NCBI RefSeq assembly: GCF_003789055.1
Contig: NZ_ML119084.1
Span: forward strand, 248,001-312,000
Reading direction: 5' to 3'
DNA length: 64,000 bases
Source: Histidinibacterium lentulum
Lineage (GTDB): Bacteria > Pseudomonadota > Alphaproteobacteria > Rhodobacterales > Rhodobacteraceae
The notes under the pieces were generated by a model, which did not search any database, was not told the origin of the DNA, and saw only the letters and a program-made list of their open reading frames with translations. Below, piece after piece: positions 1-7,704 of the stretch. A program made the translations under genes and the position numbers. Position 1 is the stretch's first letter, and each line of letters begins with the position of its first letter.

Positions 1-382
1 CCACCGGCCAGGCGAGCGCGAGGAGGATGCCGAGGAAGGTCGCGACTCCCTTGCCGCCCCGGAACCCCAGCCAGACCGGAAAGCAATGCCCGACGAACGA
101 GGCCAGCGCCGCCGCCTGCGCCGCGTCCGCCCCCGCAAGGCCCAGCGCCGCCAGCGTCACGAACGCCCCCTTGCCGCTGTCCATCACCAGCGTCAGCGCG
201 GCGGCGGGCTTGTGCCCCGTGCGCAGCACGTTCGTCGCCCCGATGTTGCCCGACCCGACCTTGCGCAGGTCCCCGAGCCCGAAGACCCGCGCGAAGACGA
301 TCCCGAAGGGCACCGACCCGGCGAGATAGCCCAGCACCAGCCACAGCAGGAGCACCGGGGCAGAGGAGACCAGATCCGGCAT
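1..382 (-). CDS. plsY: PlsY, glycerol-3-phosphate acyltransferase (partial)
   Basis: This membrane acyltransferase moves an acyl group from acyl-phosphate to glycerol-3-phosphate, the first step of phospholipid synthesis. The visible N-terminal 127 residues contain a first membrane helix, the loop motif GSGNIGATNVLR and the FRGGKGVAT glycine-rich motif, both diagnostic for PlsY. The ATG at 382 overlaps the stop of the upstream dihydroorotase-like gene by one base (TGATG), so the two are translationally coupled. The gene leaves the window at its 3' end, about 70 codons short of the usual 200-residue length. The family assignment is secure; completeness cannot be judged. Confidence 0.96.
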   Translation of the reverse strand, partial: MPDLVSSAPVLLLWLVLGYLAGSVPFGIVFARVFGLGDLRKVGSGNIGATNVLRTGHKPAAALTLVMDSGKGAFVTLAALGLAGADAAQAAALASFVGHCFPVWLGFRGGKGVATFLGILLALAWPV

Positions 383-1653
383 CACCCTTCCCACACCCTT
401 TGCCCGGCGACCCAGGTGCCGCGCACGCGCCCCTGCAACCTTGCCCCGTCGAACGGCGTGTTCTTCGACTTCGACCGCATCGTGAAGCGGTCGAGCACGA
501 AGGGCGCATGGGGATCGAAAAGCACGAGATCCGCCGGCGCCCCCGCCCCGAGCCGCCCCGTCTCCAGCCCCAGCCTGCGCGACGGCGCCAGCGACAGCGC
601 GCGAAAGAGCTGCGGCAGGCTCAGGTTCCCCCCGTGGAACAGCCGCAGCGCGGCGGGCAGCAGCGTCTCCAGCCCCACAGCCCCCGAGGCCGCCTCCTCG
701 AAGGGCAGGCGCTTGCTCTCCTCGTCCTGCGGCGTATGCATCGACGAGATCACGTCGATCAGCCCCGAGGCCACCGCCTCCACCATCGCGACCCGGTCGT
801 CCTCGGACCGCAGCGGGGGCTTGAGCTTGAAGAAGGTCCGGTAGTCCGCGACGTCGAACTCGTTCAGCGTCAGGTGATGGATGCCCACGCCCGCGGTGAT
901 GTCGAAGCCGTTGCGCTTTGCCCGCTCCAGCGCCGGCAGGGCGCGGGCCGTGGTCACCTGATCCACATGCAGCCGCGCGCCCGTCATCTCCAGCAGGGCG
1001 ATATCCCGGTCGAGACCCATTCTCTCGGCCATGGGCGACACCGCCGGCAACCCGCGCAGCGAGGCGAACTTGCCCGATGTGGCGCAGGCGCCCGCGCTCA
1101 GGCCGGGCTCCTGCACATGGGTCACGACAAGCGCGCCGAGCGAGCGGGCATAGGTCAGCGCGCGCGCGTAGATCCGCGTGTCGGTCACCACCCGGTCGCA
1201 ATCGGTGAAGGCCACCGCGCCCGCGTCCATCAGGAACCCGATCTCGGTCATCTCCCGGCCCTCGCGGCCCTTCGTGAGCGCCGCCATGGGGAGCACCCGC
1301 ACGATGCTGTCGGCACTCGCCCGGCGGGCCACGAATTCCAGCGTCTCGGGCGTGTCGATGGCGGGGTCCGTGTCCGGCCGGGTGACCATGGTCGTTACGC
1401 CCCCCGCCGCCGCCGCCCGGCCCGCCGAGGCAAAGCTCTCCTTGTGCCGTTCCCCGGGCTCGGAGACCTTCACCCCGAGATCGACGATCCCCGGTGCCAG
1501 GCAATGCCCCCGGCAGTCGAGCGCGCCCCCTGGCACTTCCGCCCCCTCCCAGACCTCGGCGATCCGGTTGCCCTCGATCCGGAGACCGCCGATCCGCGTC
1601 TCGGGGGCCTCGGGGTCGATCAGCTGGGCATTGGCGAGAAGGATGGGGGGCAT
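382..1653 (-). CDS. pyrC: Dihydroorotase-like protein, predicted catalytically inactive (PyrC'/PyrX type)
   Basis: This 423-residue amidohydrolase-fold protein has the normal length and order of a dihydroorotase, the third enzyme of pyrimidine synthesis. The start is ATG (MPPILLANAQ). The strand that should carry the zinc-binding HxH reads DLGVKVSEPGERHKES, so both histidines are gone. The late catalytic segment, normally DHAPH-like, reads SMHTPQDEESK, so the aspartate is Met. GGVTT and KPPLR fold motifs remain. In several bacteria such inactive paralogues bind aspartate transcarbamoylase and support its assembly or activity; pyrB lies about 3.5 kb upstream on the same strand. A structural role beside PyrB is therefore the best inference. 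It is coupled to plsY. Confidence 0.88.
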   Translation of the reverse strand: MPPILLANAQLIDPEAPETRIGGLRIEGNRIAEVWEGAEVPGGALDCRGHCLAPGIVDLGVKVSEPGERHKESFASAGRAAAAGGVTTMVTRPDTDPAIDTPETLEFVARRASADSIVRVLPMAALTKGREGREMTEIGFLMDAGAVAFTDCDRVVTDTRIYARALTYARSLGALVVTHVQEPGLSAGACATSGKFASLRGLPAVSPMAERMGLDRDIALLEMTGARLHVDQVTTARALPALERAKRNGFDITAGVGIHHLTLNEFDVADYRTFFKLKPPLRSEDDRVAMVEAVASGLIDVISSMHTPQDEESKRLPFEEAASGAVGLETLLPAALRLFHGGNLSLPQLFRALSLAPSRRLGLETGRLGAGAPADLVLFDPHAPFVLDRFTMRSKSKNTPFDGARLQGRVRGTWVAGQRVWEG

Positions 1654-1706
1654 CGGTCCGTCCGGATGGGTGTCGACGCGGTCTCTAGCGCCTCGTGGGG
1701 GGGATG

Positions 1707-2321
1707 TCAGCCGCCCGCGACCGACGGCGGGTCCGGGCGCGGCGCGGTCGCGGACACGGGGCCGGGCAGCACCGACCAGCGCCAGCCGTCGGGGCGGAGC
1801 GGCGCATTGGCCCTTGCCGCCGCGCGCACCAGTTCCGCGACCCGGGCTCCCTCTCCGATCATGTCGAGGCGATACTCCTGCCAGGTCGTCTGGCGCCCGC
1901 CGTGCCCGGTGGCAAAGGACAGCGGCCCCCGGCCCAGGATCACGCAGTCGGGCGGCCCGGGATCTAGCCGCACCGCCCCGGGATCGAGCGGCAGGATCTC
2001 GAGCGGCCGGACGCCGCCGCGGTCGATCAGGACCCTCCGGTCGGTGACCGCATAGCGGCAGCGCCGCCGCCCCGCCGCGTTCCATGCCGCCACCGCCCAG
2101 ACCTGCGCCGCGAGAAACCCGGCGAGGCCAAGCGCAATCCACCCCGACCCCGGCAGGCCCAGCCCGGCCCAGAGCAGCAGCAGGGCCAGACCGATGATGC
2201 CCCAGACCAGGATGAGCGGGGTCGTGACCGGCCGCACCGGGCGCAGTGCGAGCCCCTGCGCGGGCCGCCCCTCCCACAGAAGCGCCTCCCCCGGCAGGAG
2301 CGGCCAGTCTCCCTGCGTCAT
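1707..2321 (-). CDS. Membrane protein with PH-like (bacterial pleckstrin homology) domain
   Basis: This 204-residue protein begins MTQGDWPLLPGE, followed by LLWEGRPAQG, which resembles the opening of bacterial PH-domain (YdbS/YdbT-like) proteins. Two hydrophobic helices lie at about residues 30-50 and 55-78. A soluble part then contains YAVTDRRVLI, a segment typical of bPH domains. The chosen ATG at 2321 has a purine-rich ribosome site (AGAGAGGGG) just upstream, so the longer in-frame extension is rejected. It precedes the dihydroorotase-like gene by 53 bases on the same strand and may be cotranscribed with it. Its function is unknown. Confidence 0.75.
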   Translation of the reverse strand: MTQGDWPLLPGEALLWEGRPAQGLALRPVRPVTTPLILVWGIIGLALLLLWAGLGLPGSGWIALGLAGFLAAQVWAVAAWNAAGRRRCRYAVTDRRVLIDRGGVRPLEILPLDPGAVRLDPGPPDCVILGRGPLSFATGHGGRQTTWQEYRLDMIGEGARVAELVRAAARANAPLRPDGWRWSVLPGPVSATAPRPDPPSVAGG

Positions 2322-2612
2322 CGGTCCCCTCTCTCTCCGCGCAGGGCAACTCCAAAGGACGGGACCGGTCCGGTCAAGGTCTCCCGGAGGTCCCCCGCCC
2401 CGGACCCTGCGCATCCCCCGCAGGGGCCACCGGAGGTCCCGGCGGCCGGCCCCGACACCCCGGTGTCAAGCCGCCACGGATGCAAGGGGCAGGTTCCTCC
2501 GTGAAAGGGCCGCGGCCATGGGCTTCGGAAGTTCGACCCGGTAAGCTTCCCGGCGAACCCGGGTCCCCCGTCCCCGGACACATCCCGCTTTCACGACAAG
2601 AGGCTCACACCC
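2322..2612. other. Intergenic region between divergent genes, nothing clear
   Basis: About 290 bases separate the leftward PH-like membrane gene and the rightward aldo/keto reductase. The sequence is very GC-rich with several short inverted GGCC/GGTCC-type repeats. The promoters of both genes must lie here, but I cannot pick out convincing -35/-10 pairs. The open frames here look like codon-composition artefacts. Confidence 0.5.
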
Positions 2613-3644
2613 ATGGACCACAGAACCCTCGGCGCCAGCGGCGCCGTCGTCTCCTCCCTCGCTCTCGGGGCCATGACCTTCGGCGACGAGGCGGACGAGG
2701 CTACCTCCCGCCGGCTGATGAGCGCCTATGTCGCCGCCGGCGGGAACTTCATCGACACGGCCGATGTCTACAGCCGCGGCATCTCCGAAGAGATCGTGGG
2801 CCGCTGGCTCAAGGACCATCCCGCCGAGGCGCAGAAGGTCGTGATCACGACCAAGGCGCGCTTTCCCATGGGCGACGGCCCGAATGATCACGGCCTCTCC
2901 CGCGTCCACCTGCGCCGCGCCCTCGATGCCTCGCTGGCCCGGCTCGGGGTGGACCATATCGACCTCTACCAGATGCACGCCTGGGACGCGCTGACCCCGC
3001 TCGAGGAGACGCTGCGCTTTCTCGACGACGCGATCTCCGCCGGAAAGATCGGCTACTACGGCTTTTCCAACTTCCTCGGCTGGCAGCTGACCAAGGCCGT
3101 TCATGTGGCTAGGGCCGCCGGCCTCGCCGCGCCGGTCACGCTCCAGCCGCAGTACAACCTCCTCGTGCGCGACATCGAATGGGAGATCGTGCCCGCCGCC
3201 CTCGACGCAGGGATCGGCCTTCTGCCCTGGTCGCCCCTCGGCGGCGGCTGGCTCAGCGGCAAGTACCGCCGTGACGAAGCTCCCACCGGCGCCAGCCGTC
3301 TCGGGGAGCAGCCCGACCGCGGGATGGAAGCCTATGCCCCCCGCGCGGCGCAGGAGCGGACCTGGGCCATCCTCGACTCGGTGCGCGACGTGGCGGACCG
3401 GAACGACGCCACAATGGCGCAGGTGGCGCTCGCCTGGGTCGCGGCGCAGCCCGCGGTCACTTCGGTGCTGATCGGCGCCCGCAGCGAGGTGCAGCTCGCC
3501 GACAACCTCGCGGCCGCCGACCTGGCGCTTGCCGCCGAGGACCTCGCCCTCCTCACCGCCGCCAGCGCGCCGCAGCACAACGTCTATCCCTACGGCGTGC
3601 AGGCCGACCAGCAGCGCCACCGGAACATCACCGGCGGCCGCTGA
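2613..3644 (+). CDS. Aldo/keto reductase
   Basis: This 343-residue NADPH-dependent TIM-barrel oxidoreductase belongs to the aldo/keto reductase superfamily and reduces aldehydes or ketones, or oxidises sugars, in the cytosol. The catalytic tetrad is visible: Asp and Tyr in NFIDTADVYSRG, Lys in VVITTKARF and His in DLYQMHAWD. The C-terminal cofactor region has VTSVLIGARSEVQLADN, typical of the YajO/YghZ-like group. The ATG is preceded by AAGAGG at suitable distance. Neighbours are unrelated, so the substrate cannot be inferred. A strong hairpin follows in the convergent gap to the DUF6455 gene. Confidence 0.92.
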   Translation: MDHRTLGASGAVVSSLALGAMTFGDEADEATSRRLMSAYVAAGGNFIDTADVYSRGISEEIVGRWLKDHPAEAQKVVITTKARFPMGDGPNDHGLSRVHLRRALDASLARLGVDHIDLYQMHAWDALTPLEETLRFLDDAISAGKIGYYGFSNFLGWQLTKAVHVARAAGLAAPVTLQPQYNLLVRDIEWEIVPAALDAGIGLLPWSPLGGGWLSGKYRRDEAPTGASRLGEQPDRGMEAYAPRAAQERTWAILDSVRDVADRNDATMAQVALAWVAAQPAVTSVLIGARSEVQLADNLAAADLALAAEDLALLTAASAPQHNVYPYGVQADQQRHRNITGGR

Positions 3645-3673
3645 GGGGCGTAGGACCCCGCTCCGCCTCCTCC

Positions 3674-3699
3674 GCAGGCCGGGCTCAGGCCCGGCCTGC
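3674..3699 (+). terminator. Perfect 11-bp hairpin at a convergent junction
   Basis: GCAGGCCGGGC at 3674-3684 pairs exactly with GCCCGGCCTGC at 3689-3699 around a TCAG loop. It lies between the ends of two converging genes, the position of a bidirectional terminator. No T-run follows, as is common in this GC-rich group. Related CAGGCCGGGC hairpins occur near 53.2 kb. Confidence 0.6.
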
Positions 3700-3755
3700 C
3701 CGTCGCCGCCCCTCCCGGTCCCTCGGGCGCGGAGGGAATGCCATCACCCGGGGCC

Positions 3756-4004
3756 TTACCGCGCCGCGAGGCGTTCCTTGTTGCGGCAATAGTCAGGCGC
3801 GGCGTCGAGCGTCTCATGCGCCGCCTGAAGGCCGGCGCAGGCCCGGTGCCCGGCGCAGCCTGCGCAGGCCAGCACCATGGCGCGGTAGCGGGCCGCCGCG
3901 GCGTCGGGCGCGCGCTCCATCCCGGCGTTCAGGTCCACGCCCAGCCGCCCGGCCATACCGTCCAGCAGCACGCCGCTGTGGCTCAGCCTCGAGAGAAATC
4001 CCAT
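3756..4004 (-). CDS. DUF6455 family small cysteine-rich protein
   Basis: This 82-residue protein matches the DUF6455 layout, common in Rhodobacteraceae and of unknown function. An N-terminal amphipathic stretch (GRLGVDLNA) is followed by a CAGCAGHRAC cysteine cluster and a terminal PDYCRNKERL motif. Four cysteines arranged this way suggest a metal or redox centre, which is inference. The ATG at 4004 lies after a 228-base upstream region holding an AT-rich segment and an FNR-like palindrome, hinting at oxygen-linked control. Codon use matches a real gene, and antisense frames are poor. Confidence 0.8.
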   Translation of the reverse strand: MGFLSRLSHSGVLLDGMAGRLGVDLNAGMERAPDAAAARYRAMVLACAGCAGHRACAGLQAAHETLDAAPDYCRNKERLAAR

Positions 4005-4067
4005 GACGCGACCCTTTCCTGATCCTGCATGTCGCCCGCAGGTGACCCGGCGCCGCGTCCGCGCGCC

Positions 4068-4081
4068 ATGATCTGGGTCAA
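4068..4081 (-). promoter_or_regulatory. Candidate FNR/CRP-family box upstream of the DUF6455 gene
   Basis: On the minus strand the sequence reads TTGACCCAGATCAT, matching the TTGAy-N4-rTCAA pattern of FNR-type regulators at all but the last base. It lies 64 bases before the DUF6455 start. Single 14-bp matches can arise by chance. Confidence 0.35.
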
Positions 4082-4232
4082 GCGGTCACGGACCGACACC
4101 CCTTCGGACATGGAATCCAGCCGAAGATGCCGCGCCCGCACCCGGCCCCAAAACATCAATAAAGCCACATACGTATTTAATATCATATACATAGAGACCC
4201 GTTTCATCGTGAAACACCGGCAGACCGGCGCC

Positions 4233-4664
4233 TCAGCCCCGCGCCGCCTCGATCGCCGCGCGGGTGCGGCCCGGGTCGGCCTGGTAGCGGATCAGGTGCT
4301 TCTCGCCCTCGATGGTGACGACCTGAACCGCGCTCGCGATCGTCCTCACCTTGTCGATCCGCCCGAGCGGCACCACCCGCGTCCCCGGCCCCAACAGGCG
4401 TCGCTCCGTCAGGTCCCACCGCGCGCCGAGCTCGTCCGAGGCGACGTACCAGCCCCGCACGACGATGGCCGCGAGCCCGCCCACCGCGCCGGTCCAGACG
4501 TACGGGTTCCCCATCAGCCAGAGGATCACCATGCCCACCCCCATCGCCAGCGCGGCGAGCCAGGCATGATCGCGGATGTAGGTGGTCCGGTCGGGCCGGA
4601 AGCTCTCCCGGACGCTCTCCCCCGGCTCGAGCGCCGTCGTCGGCGTCAGCTGGTAGTCGCTCAT
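4233..4664 (-). CDS. Small membrane protein with PH-like domain
   Basis: This 143-residue protein begins [10 protein letters not shown]. It has a short soluble lead (LEPGESVRESFRPDRTTYI), two adjacent membrane helices at about 34-52 and 57-72, then a soluble part with ARWDLTERRLLGPGTRVVPL resembling the bacterial PH-domain strand-turn-strand. The start overlaps the stop of the upstream gene (ATGA), placing it third in a pyrB-led transcript. It has the same architecture as the proteins at 1707-2321 and 16702-17223. Function is unknown. Confidence 0.72.
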   Translation of the reverse strand: MSDYQLTPTTALEPGESVRESFRPDRTTYIRDHAWLAALAMGVGMVILWLMGNPYVWTGAVGGLAAIVVRGWYVASDELGARWDLTERRLLGPGTRVVPLGRIDKVRTIASAVQVVTIEGEKHLIRYQADPGRTRAAIEAARG

Positions 4665-5185
4665 CCCCCCACCCACACCATGACGCCCACCAGCGCCAGC
4701 AGCACGAGAATCGCGATGGTCGCGATCCGCCCCGACATCGCCGCGTCCGACGGCCCCTTCCTCGGCTGGTCGATCCACCCCTCTGCCGAGGCCGACCGCA
4801 GCTTCTCCATCGGCGCGACGCTGACCGGCTCGCCGTAGGTCCCGATCCACCGCAGCGGCGCCCGCGGCCGCAGCGTCCGCCCCCGCACCGCCGCCGACAG
4901 CACGATCAGCACATGCCCCGTCAGCTCGGCAAGGCGCGGCAGGTCGTCCCTCAGCTGCGCCGGATCGACGCCCAGCCCCTCCTCCATGTAGCCGGCGAGG
5001 CCGAGCCCCTCGAGCCCGGAGACCGCGACATACTCCCACTGTCCCTCGACAAGCTTCTCCACCCCCAGCGCCGCGGCCACATTCTCCGCCGTCCCCCAGC
5101 CATCGGCCTCCTCCGCCGGAAGATCGACCGCGAACAGCCGCACCTGCCCGCGCTCGTGCTCGGGGACATACATGACGTCGGTCAC
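4661..5185 (-). CDS. Hypothetical protein with C-terminal membrane anchor, coupled to pyrB
   Basis: This 174-residue protein is not recognised. The soluble N-terminal portion (about 1-145) is acidic and shows [16 protein letters not shown] and a later [15 protein letters not shown] strand. One hydrophobic helix ends the protein (about 150-172), predicting a tail-anchored protein with its bulk in the cytosol. The GTG at 5185 is chosen because GGGAGGTG lies about seven bases upstream and GTGA overlaps the pyrB stop; the ATG four codons later is the alternative. The tight coupling to pyrB suggests a shared transcript, not necessarily a pyrimidine role. Confidence 0.72.
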   Translation of the reverse strand: MTDVMYVPEHERGQVRLFAVDLPAEEADGWGTAENVAAALGVEKLVEGQWEYVAVSGLEGLGLAGYMEEGLGVDPAQLRDDLPRLAELTGHVLIVLSAAVRGRTLRPRAPLRWIGTYGEPVSVAPMEKLRSASAEGWIDQPRKGPSDAAMSGRIATIAILVLLALVGVMVWVGG

Positions 5186-6138
5186 ACCATCACCTCCCGC
5201 GGGCCGCGGACCTGGCGCAGGTTGCGGGCCAGAAGGTCCATCGCCGCCATGCGCACGGCGACGCCCATCTCCACCTGTTCCTGGATCACGGATCGGTTGA
5301 TGTCGTCGGCAAGCGTGCCGTCGATCTCCACCCCGCGGTTCATGGGGCCGGGATGCATCACGATGGCGTCCTCCTTCGCGTGCGACAGCTTCGCCGCATC
5401 GAGACCGTAGCGGTGGAAATACTCGCGCTCGGACGGGATGAAGCCGCCGTCCATCCGCTCCTTCTGGAGACGCAGCATCATCACCACGTCGGCATCGCGC
5501 AGGCCCTCGGCCATGTCCTCGCAGACCTCGACCCCGAACTCCGCCACCCCGGCGGGCATCAAGGTGGGCGGTCCAACGAGCCGCACCCGGTTCTCCATCT
5601 TGCCCAGCAGCAGGATGTTCGAGCGGGCCACCCGCGAATGGGCGATGTCGCCGCAGATCGCCACTGTCAGCCGGTGCAGCCGGCCCTTGGCGCGGCGGAT
5701 CGTCAGCGCGTCGAGCAGCGCCTGGGTCGGGTGCTCGTGCCGGCCGTCCCCCGCGTTGAGGACGGCGCAGGTCACCTTCTGCGCCAGAAGGTCGACCGCG
5801 CCGGAATTGGGGTGCCGCACCACCAGAAGGTCGGGCCGCATCGCGTTCAGCGTCAGCGCGGTGTCGATCAGCGTCTCGCCCTTCTTCAGAGACGAGGCGC
5901 CCATGGCCATGGACATCACGTCGGCGCCCAGCCTCTTGCCCGCCAGCTCGAAACTGGCCTGAGTGCGGGTCGAAGCCTCGAAGAACATGTTGATCTGGGT
6001 GAAATCGGCGAGCGCGTCCCAGTGCCTGCGGCCCGCGCGGGCGGCCTCGGCGTAGTCCTGAGCGAGATCGAGGAGCGTGCTGATCTCCTCCGGGTGCAGA
6101 GGCTCGATGCCCAGAAGATGGGTCTGGCGAAAGGTCAT
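5182..6138 (-). CDS. pyrB: Aspartate carbamoyltransferase catalytic subunit
   Basis: PyrB condenses carbamoyl phosphate with aspartate in the second step of de novo pyrimidine synthesis. The 318-residue length is normal. The carbamoyl-phosphate loop STRTQASFE, the HPTQALLD motif and the C-terminal HPGPMNRG signature are all present. No regulatory PyrI gene is nearby; the inactive dihydroorotase-like gene at 382-1653 is the likely partner, as in noncatalytic PyrC'-containing complexes. A convincing sigma-70 promoter lies 25-53 bases upstream. It heads a three-gene set with two small membrane-protein genes. Confidence 0.97.
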   Translation of the reverse strand: MTFRQTHLLGIEPLHPEEISTLLDLAQDYAEAARAGRRHWDALADFTQINMFFEASTRTQASFELAGKRLGADVMSMAMGASSLKKGETLIDTALTLNAMRPDLLVVRHPNSGAVDLLAQKVTCAVLNAGDGRHEHPTQALLDALTIRRAKGRLHRLTVAICGDIAHSRVARSNILLLGKMENRVRLVGPPTLMPAGVAEFGVEVCEDMAEGLRDADVVMMLRLQKERMDGGFIPSEREYFHRYGLDAAKLSHAKEDAIVMHPGPMNRGVEIDGTLADDINRSVIQEQVEMGVAVRMAAMDLLARNLRQVRGPREVMV

Positions 6139-6162
6139 CCGGGCTCCCCTGTTTTGCGGCGG

Positions 6163-6191
6163 TTATAGAAAGCGGGGCCGCGCGGGTGCAA
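6163..6191 (-). promoter_or_regulatory. pyrB promoter
   Basis: On the minus strand TTGCAC (6191-6186) and CTATAA (6168-6163) are separated by exactly 17 bases. Transcription would start near 6156, leaving an 18-base leader before the pyrB ATG at 6138, too short for a long attenuator. Confidence 0.6.
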
Positions 6192-6246
6192 GGACGGGTG
6201 GCGATCCGCCCTACCCTTCGGTGACGGCGAGGGCTAGGACAAGGAC

Positions 6247-7062
6247 GTGGAGACCCGCGAGTCATACGAGGCGGCGCTGGCCGCGCTGATCTGGCAGATC
6301 GAACTCGGCGCCGACGAGGCCATCGCCGACGCACCCTTGGACCGCTACGCGCTCTCGGCATCGGCCATGGCGGCGCAGGCGAAGGCCGCACAGGCCGCCG
6401 CCGCCCCGGTGCCTGCCAAGGGCGCGCTTCCAACGCCTGTGCGCGCCCCGGAGATCGACCCGGTGGCCGAGGCCCGCGCGGCTGCGGAGGCTGCGAGCGA
6501 TCTCGGTGCGCTGTCCGCGGCGATGGAGGCCTTCGATCACTGCGAGTTGAAACGCGGCGCGCGGTCCTTCGTCTTCTGCGACGGGGTCCCCGCGGCCCGC
6601 CTGATGATCGTCGGAGAGGCCCCGGGCCGCGAGGAGGACCGGGCGGGTCGGCCCTTCGTGGGGCGGGCGGGGCAGCTCCTCGACCGGATGCTGGCGGCCA
6701 TCGGCCTCGACCGCCGGTCGGAGGATCCTGCGAAAGCGGTCTACATCTGCAACGTCCTGCCTTGGCGTCCTCCGGAGAATCGCAAGCCAGAGGCCGCGGA
6801 ACGGGCCATGTTCAAGCCGTTCCTCGAAAAGCACATCGCCCTCGCAGCGCCCGAGGTGCTGGTCCTGATGGGCAACACGCCCTGCGAGACGCTGCTGGGC
6901 CGCGCCGGGATCACCCGAATCCGGGGCCAGTGGGCCGAGGTACTGGGCAGGCCGGCCCTGCCCACGTTCCACCCCGCCTACCTGCTGCGCACGCCGCAGG
7001 CGAAACGCGAGGCCTGGCTCGACCTGCAACAGATCCGTTTCCGACTGGAGGCCGCCCCATGA
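6247..7062 (+). CDS. Uracil-DNA glycosylase, family 4-like, lacking iron-sulfur cysteines
   Basis: This 271-residue enzyme should remove uracil from DNA to start base-excision repair. Motif A is GEAPGREED followed by GRPFVGRAGQLLD, and the C-terminal motif is FHPAYLL, both typical of family 4. The cysteines that hold the 4Fe-4S cluster are mostly replaced: the NVxKCRPP segment reads NVLPWRPP, the later cysteine position reads ERAMFKPFL, and only one cysteine remains at the N-terminal pair. An alanine-rich extension of about 90 residues precedes the domain. The start is GTG. Its stop overlaps the moaB start (ATGA). Confidence 0.88.
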   Translation: METRESYEAALAALIWQIELGADEAIADAPLDRYALSASAMAAQAKAAQAAAAPVPAKGALPTPVRAPEIDPVAEARAAAEAASDLGALSAAMEAFDHCELKRGARSFVFCDGVPAARLMIVGEAPGREEDRAGRPFVGRAGQLLDRMLAAIGLDRRSEDPAKAVYICNVLPWRPPENRKPEAAERAMFKPFLEKHIALAAPEVLVLMGNTPCETLLGRAGITRIRGQWAEVLGRPALPTFHPAYLLRTPQAKREAWLDLQQIRFRLEAAP

Positions 7063-7601
7063 GCCGCATCGACGACAGCCGCGACTTCCTGCCGGTCCGC
7101 ATCGCGGTGCTCACGGTCTCGGACACCCGCACCGCCGACGACGACCGGTCCGGCGACACGCTGGTCGAACGGCTGGAGGCGGCGGGCCATGTCCTTGCGG
7201 CCCGGGCGATCCTGCCGGACGACAGGCAGGCCATCGCGGGCAAGCTCCGCGAATGGTGCGCGAGCGACGAGATCGACGTGGTCATCAGCACCGGCGGCAC
7301 CGGCCTGACGGGTCGCGACGTGACCGTCGAGGCGCACCGCGACGTCTACGAGAAGGAAATCGAGGCCTTCGGCACCGTCTTCACCTGGGTCAGCCTGCAG
7401 AAGATCGGCACGTCCGCCGTGCAGAGCCGCGCCACCGGCGGCGTGGCGAACGGAACCTACCTCTTCGCGCTTCCCGGCTCGCCCTCGGCCTGCCGCGACG
7501 CCTGGGACGAGATCCTGGCGCCACAGCTCGATTACAGGCACAAGCCCTGCAACTTCGTCGAGATCCTGCCGCGGCTCGACGAGCACCTGCGCAGGAAATG
7601 A
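7059..7601 (+). CDS. moaB: MoaB, molybdenum cofactor biosynthesis protein B
   Basis: MoaB belongs to the MogA/MoaB family that adenylates molybdopterin before molybdate insertion. The 180-residue length is right. The conserved VLTVSDTR strand, the STGGTG loop and the TGRDVTVEA motif are all present, and the FALPGSPSACRDAW segment matches the family C-terminus. Its ATG overlaps the glycosylase stop, so the pair forms an operon although the functions are unrelated. Confidence 0.95.
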   Translation: MSRIDDSRDFLPVRIAVLTVSDTRTADDDRSGDTLVERLEAAGHVLAARAILPDDRQAIAGKLREWCASDEIDVVISTGGTGLTGRDVTVEAHRDVYEKEIEAFGTVFTWVSLQKIGTSAVQSRATGGVANGTYLFALPGSPSACRDAWDEILAPQLDYRHKPCNFVEILPRLDEHLRRK

Positions 7602-7704
7602 ACACGGGTGACGACGGACTCCCGCTCCCGGACCGTTGAAGACCGGGTGGTTTGGCATGGCTCGTCGCCGGGCTATGTACGGATCTGATTTCGAGGGATC
7701 ACGA

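Noticed and set aside
27-844. Forward open frames at the left end
   Set aside because: They are shadows of plsY and the dihydroorotase-like gene on the minus strand, with no protein-like features.
3983-4207. Longer 74-codon leftward frame overlapping the DUF6455 upstream region
   Set aside because: It spans an AT-rich promoter-like patch and FNR-like site, has no ribosome site and no recognisable content.
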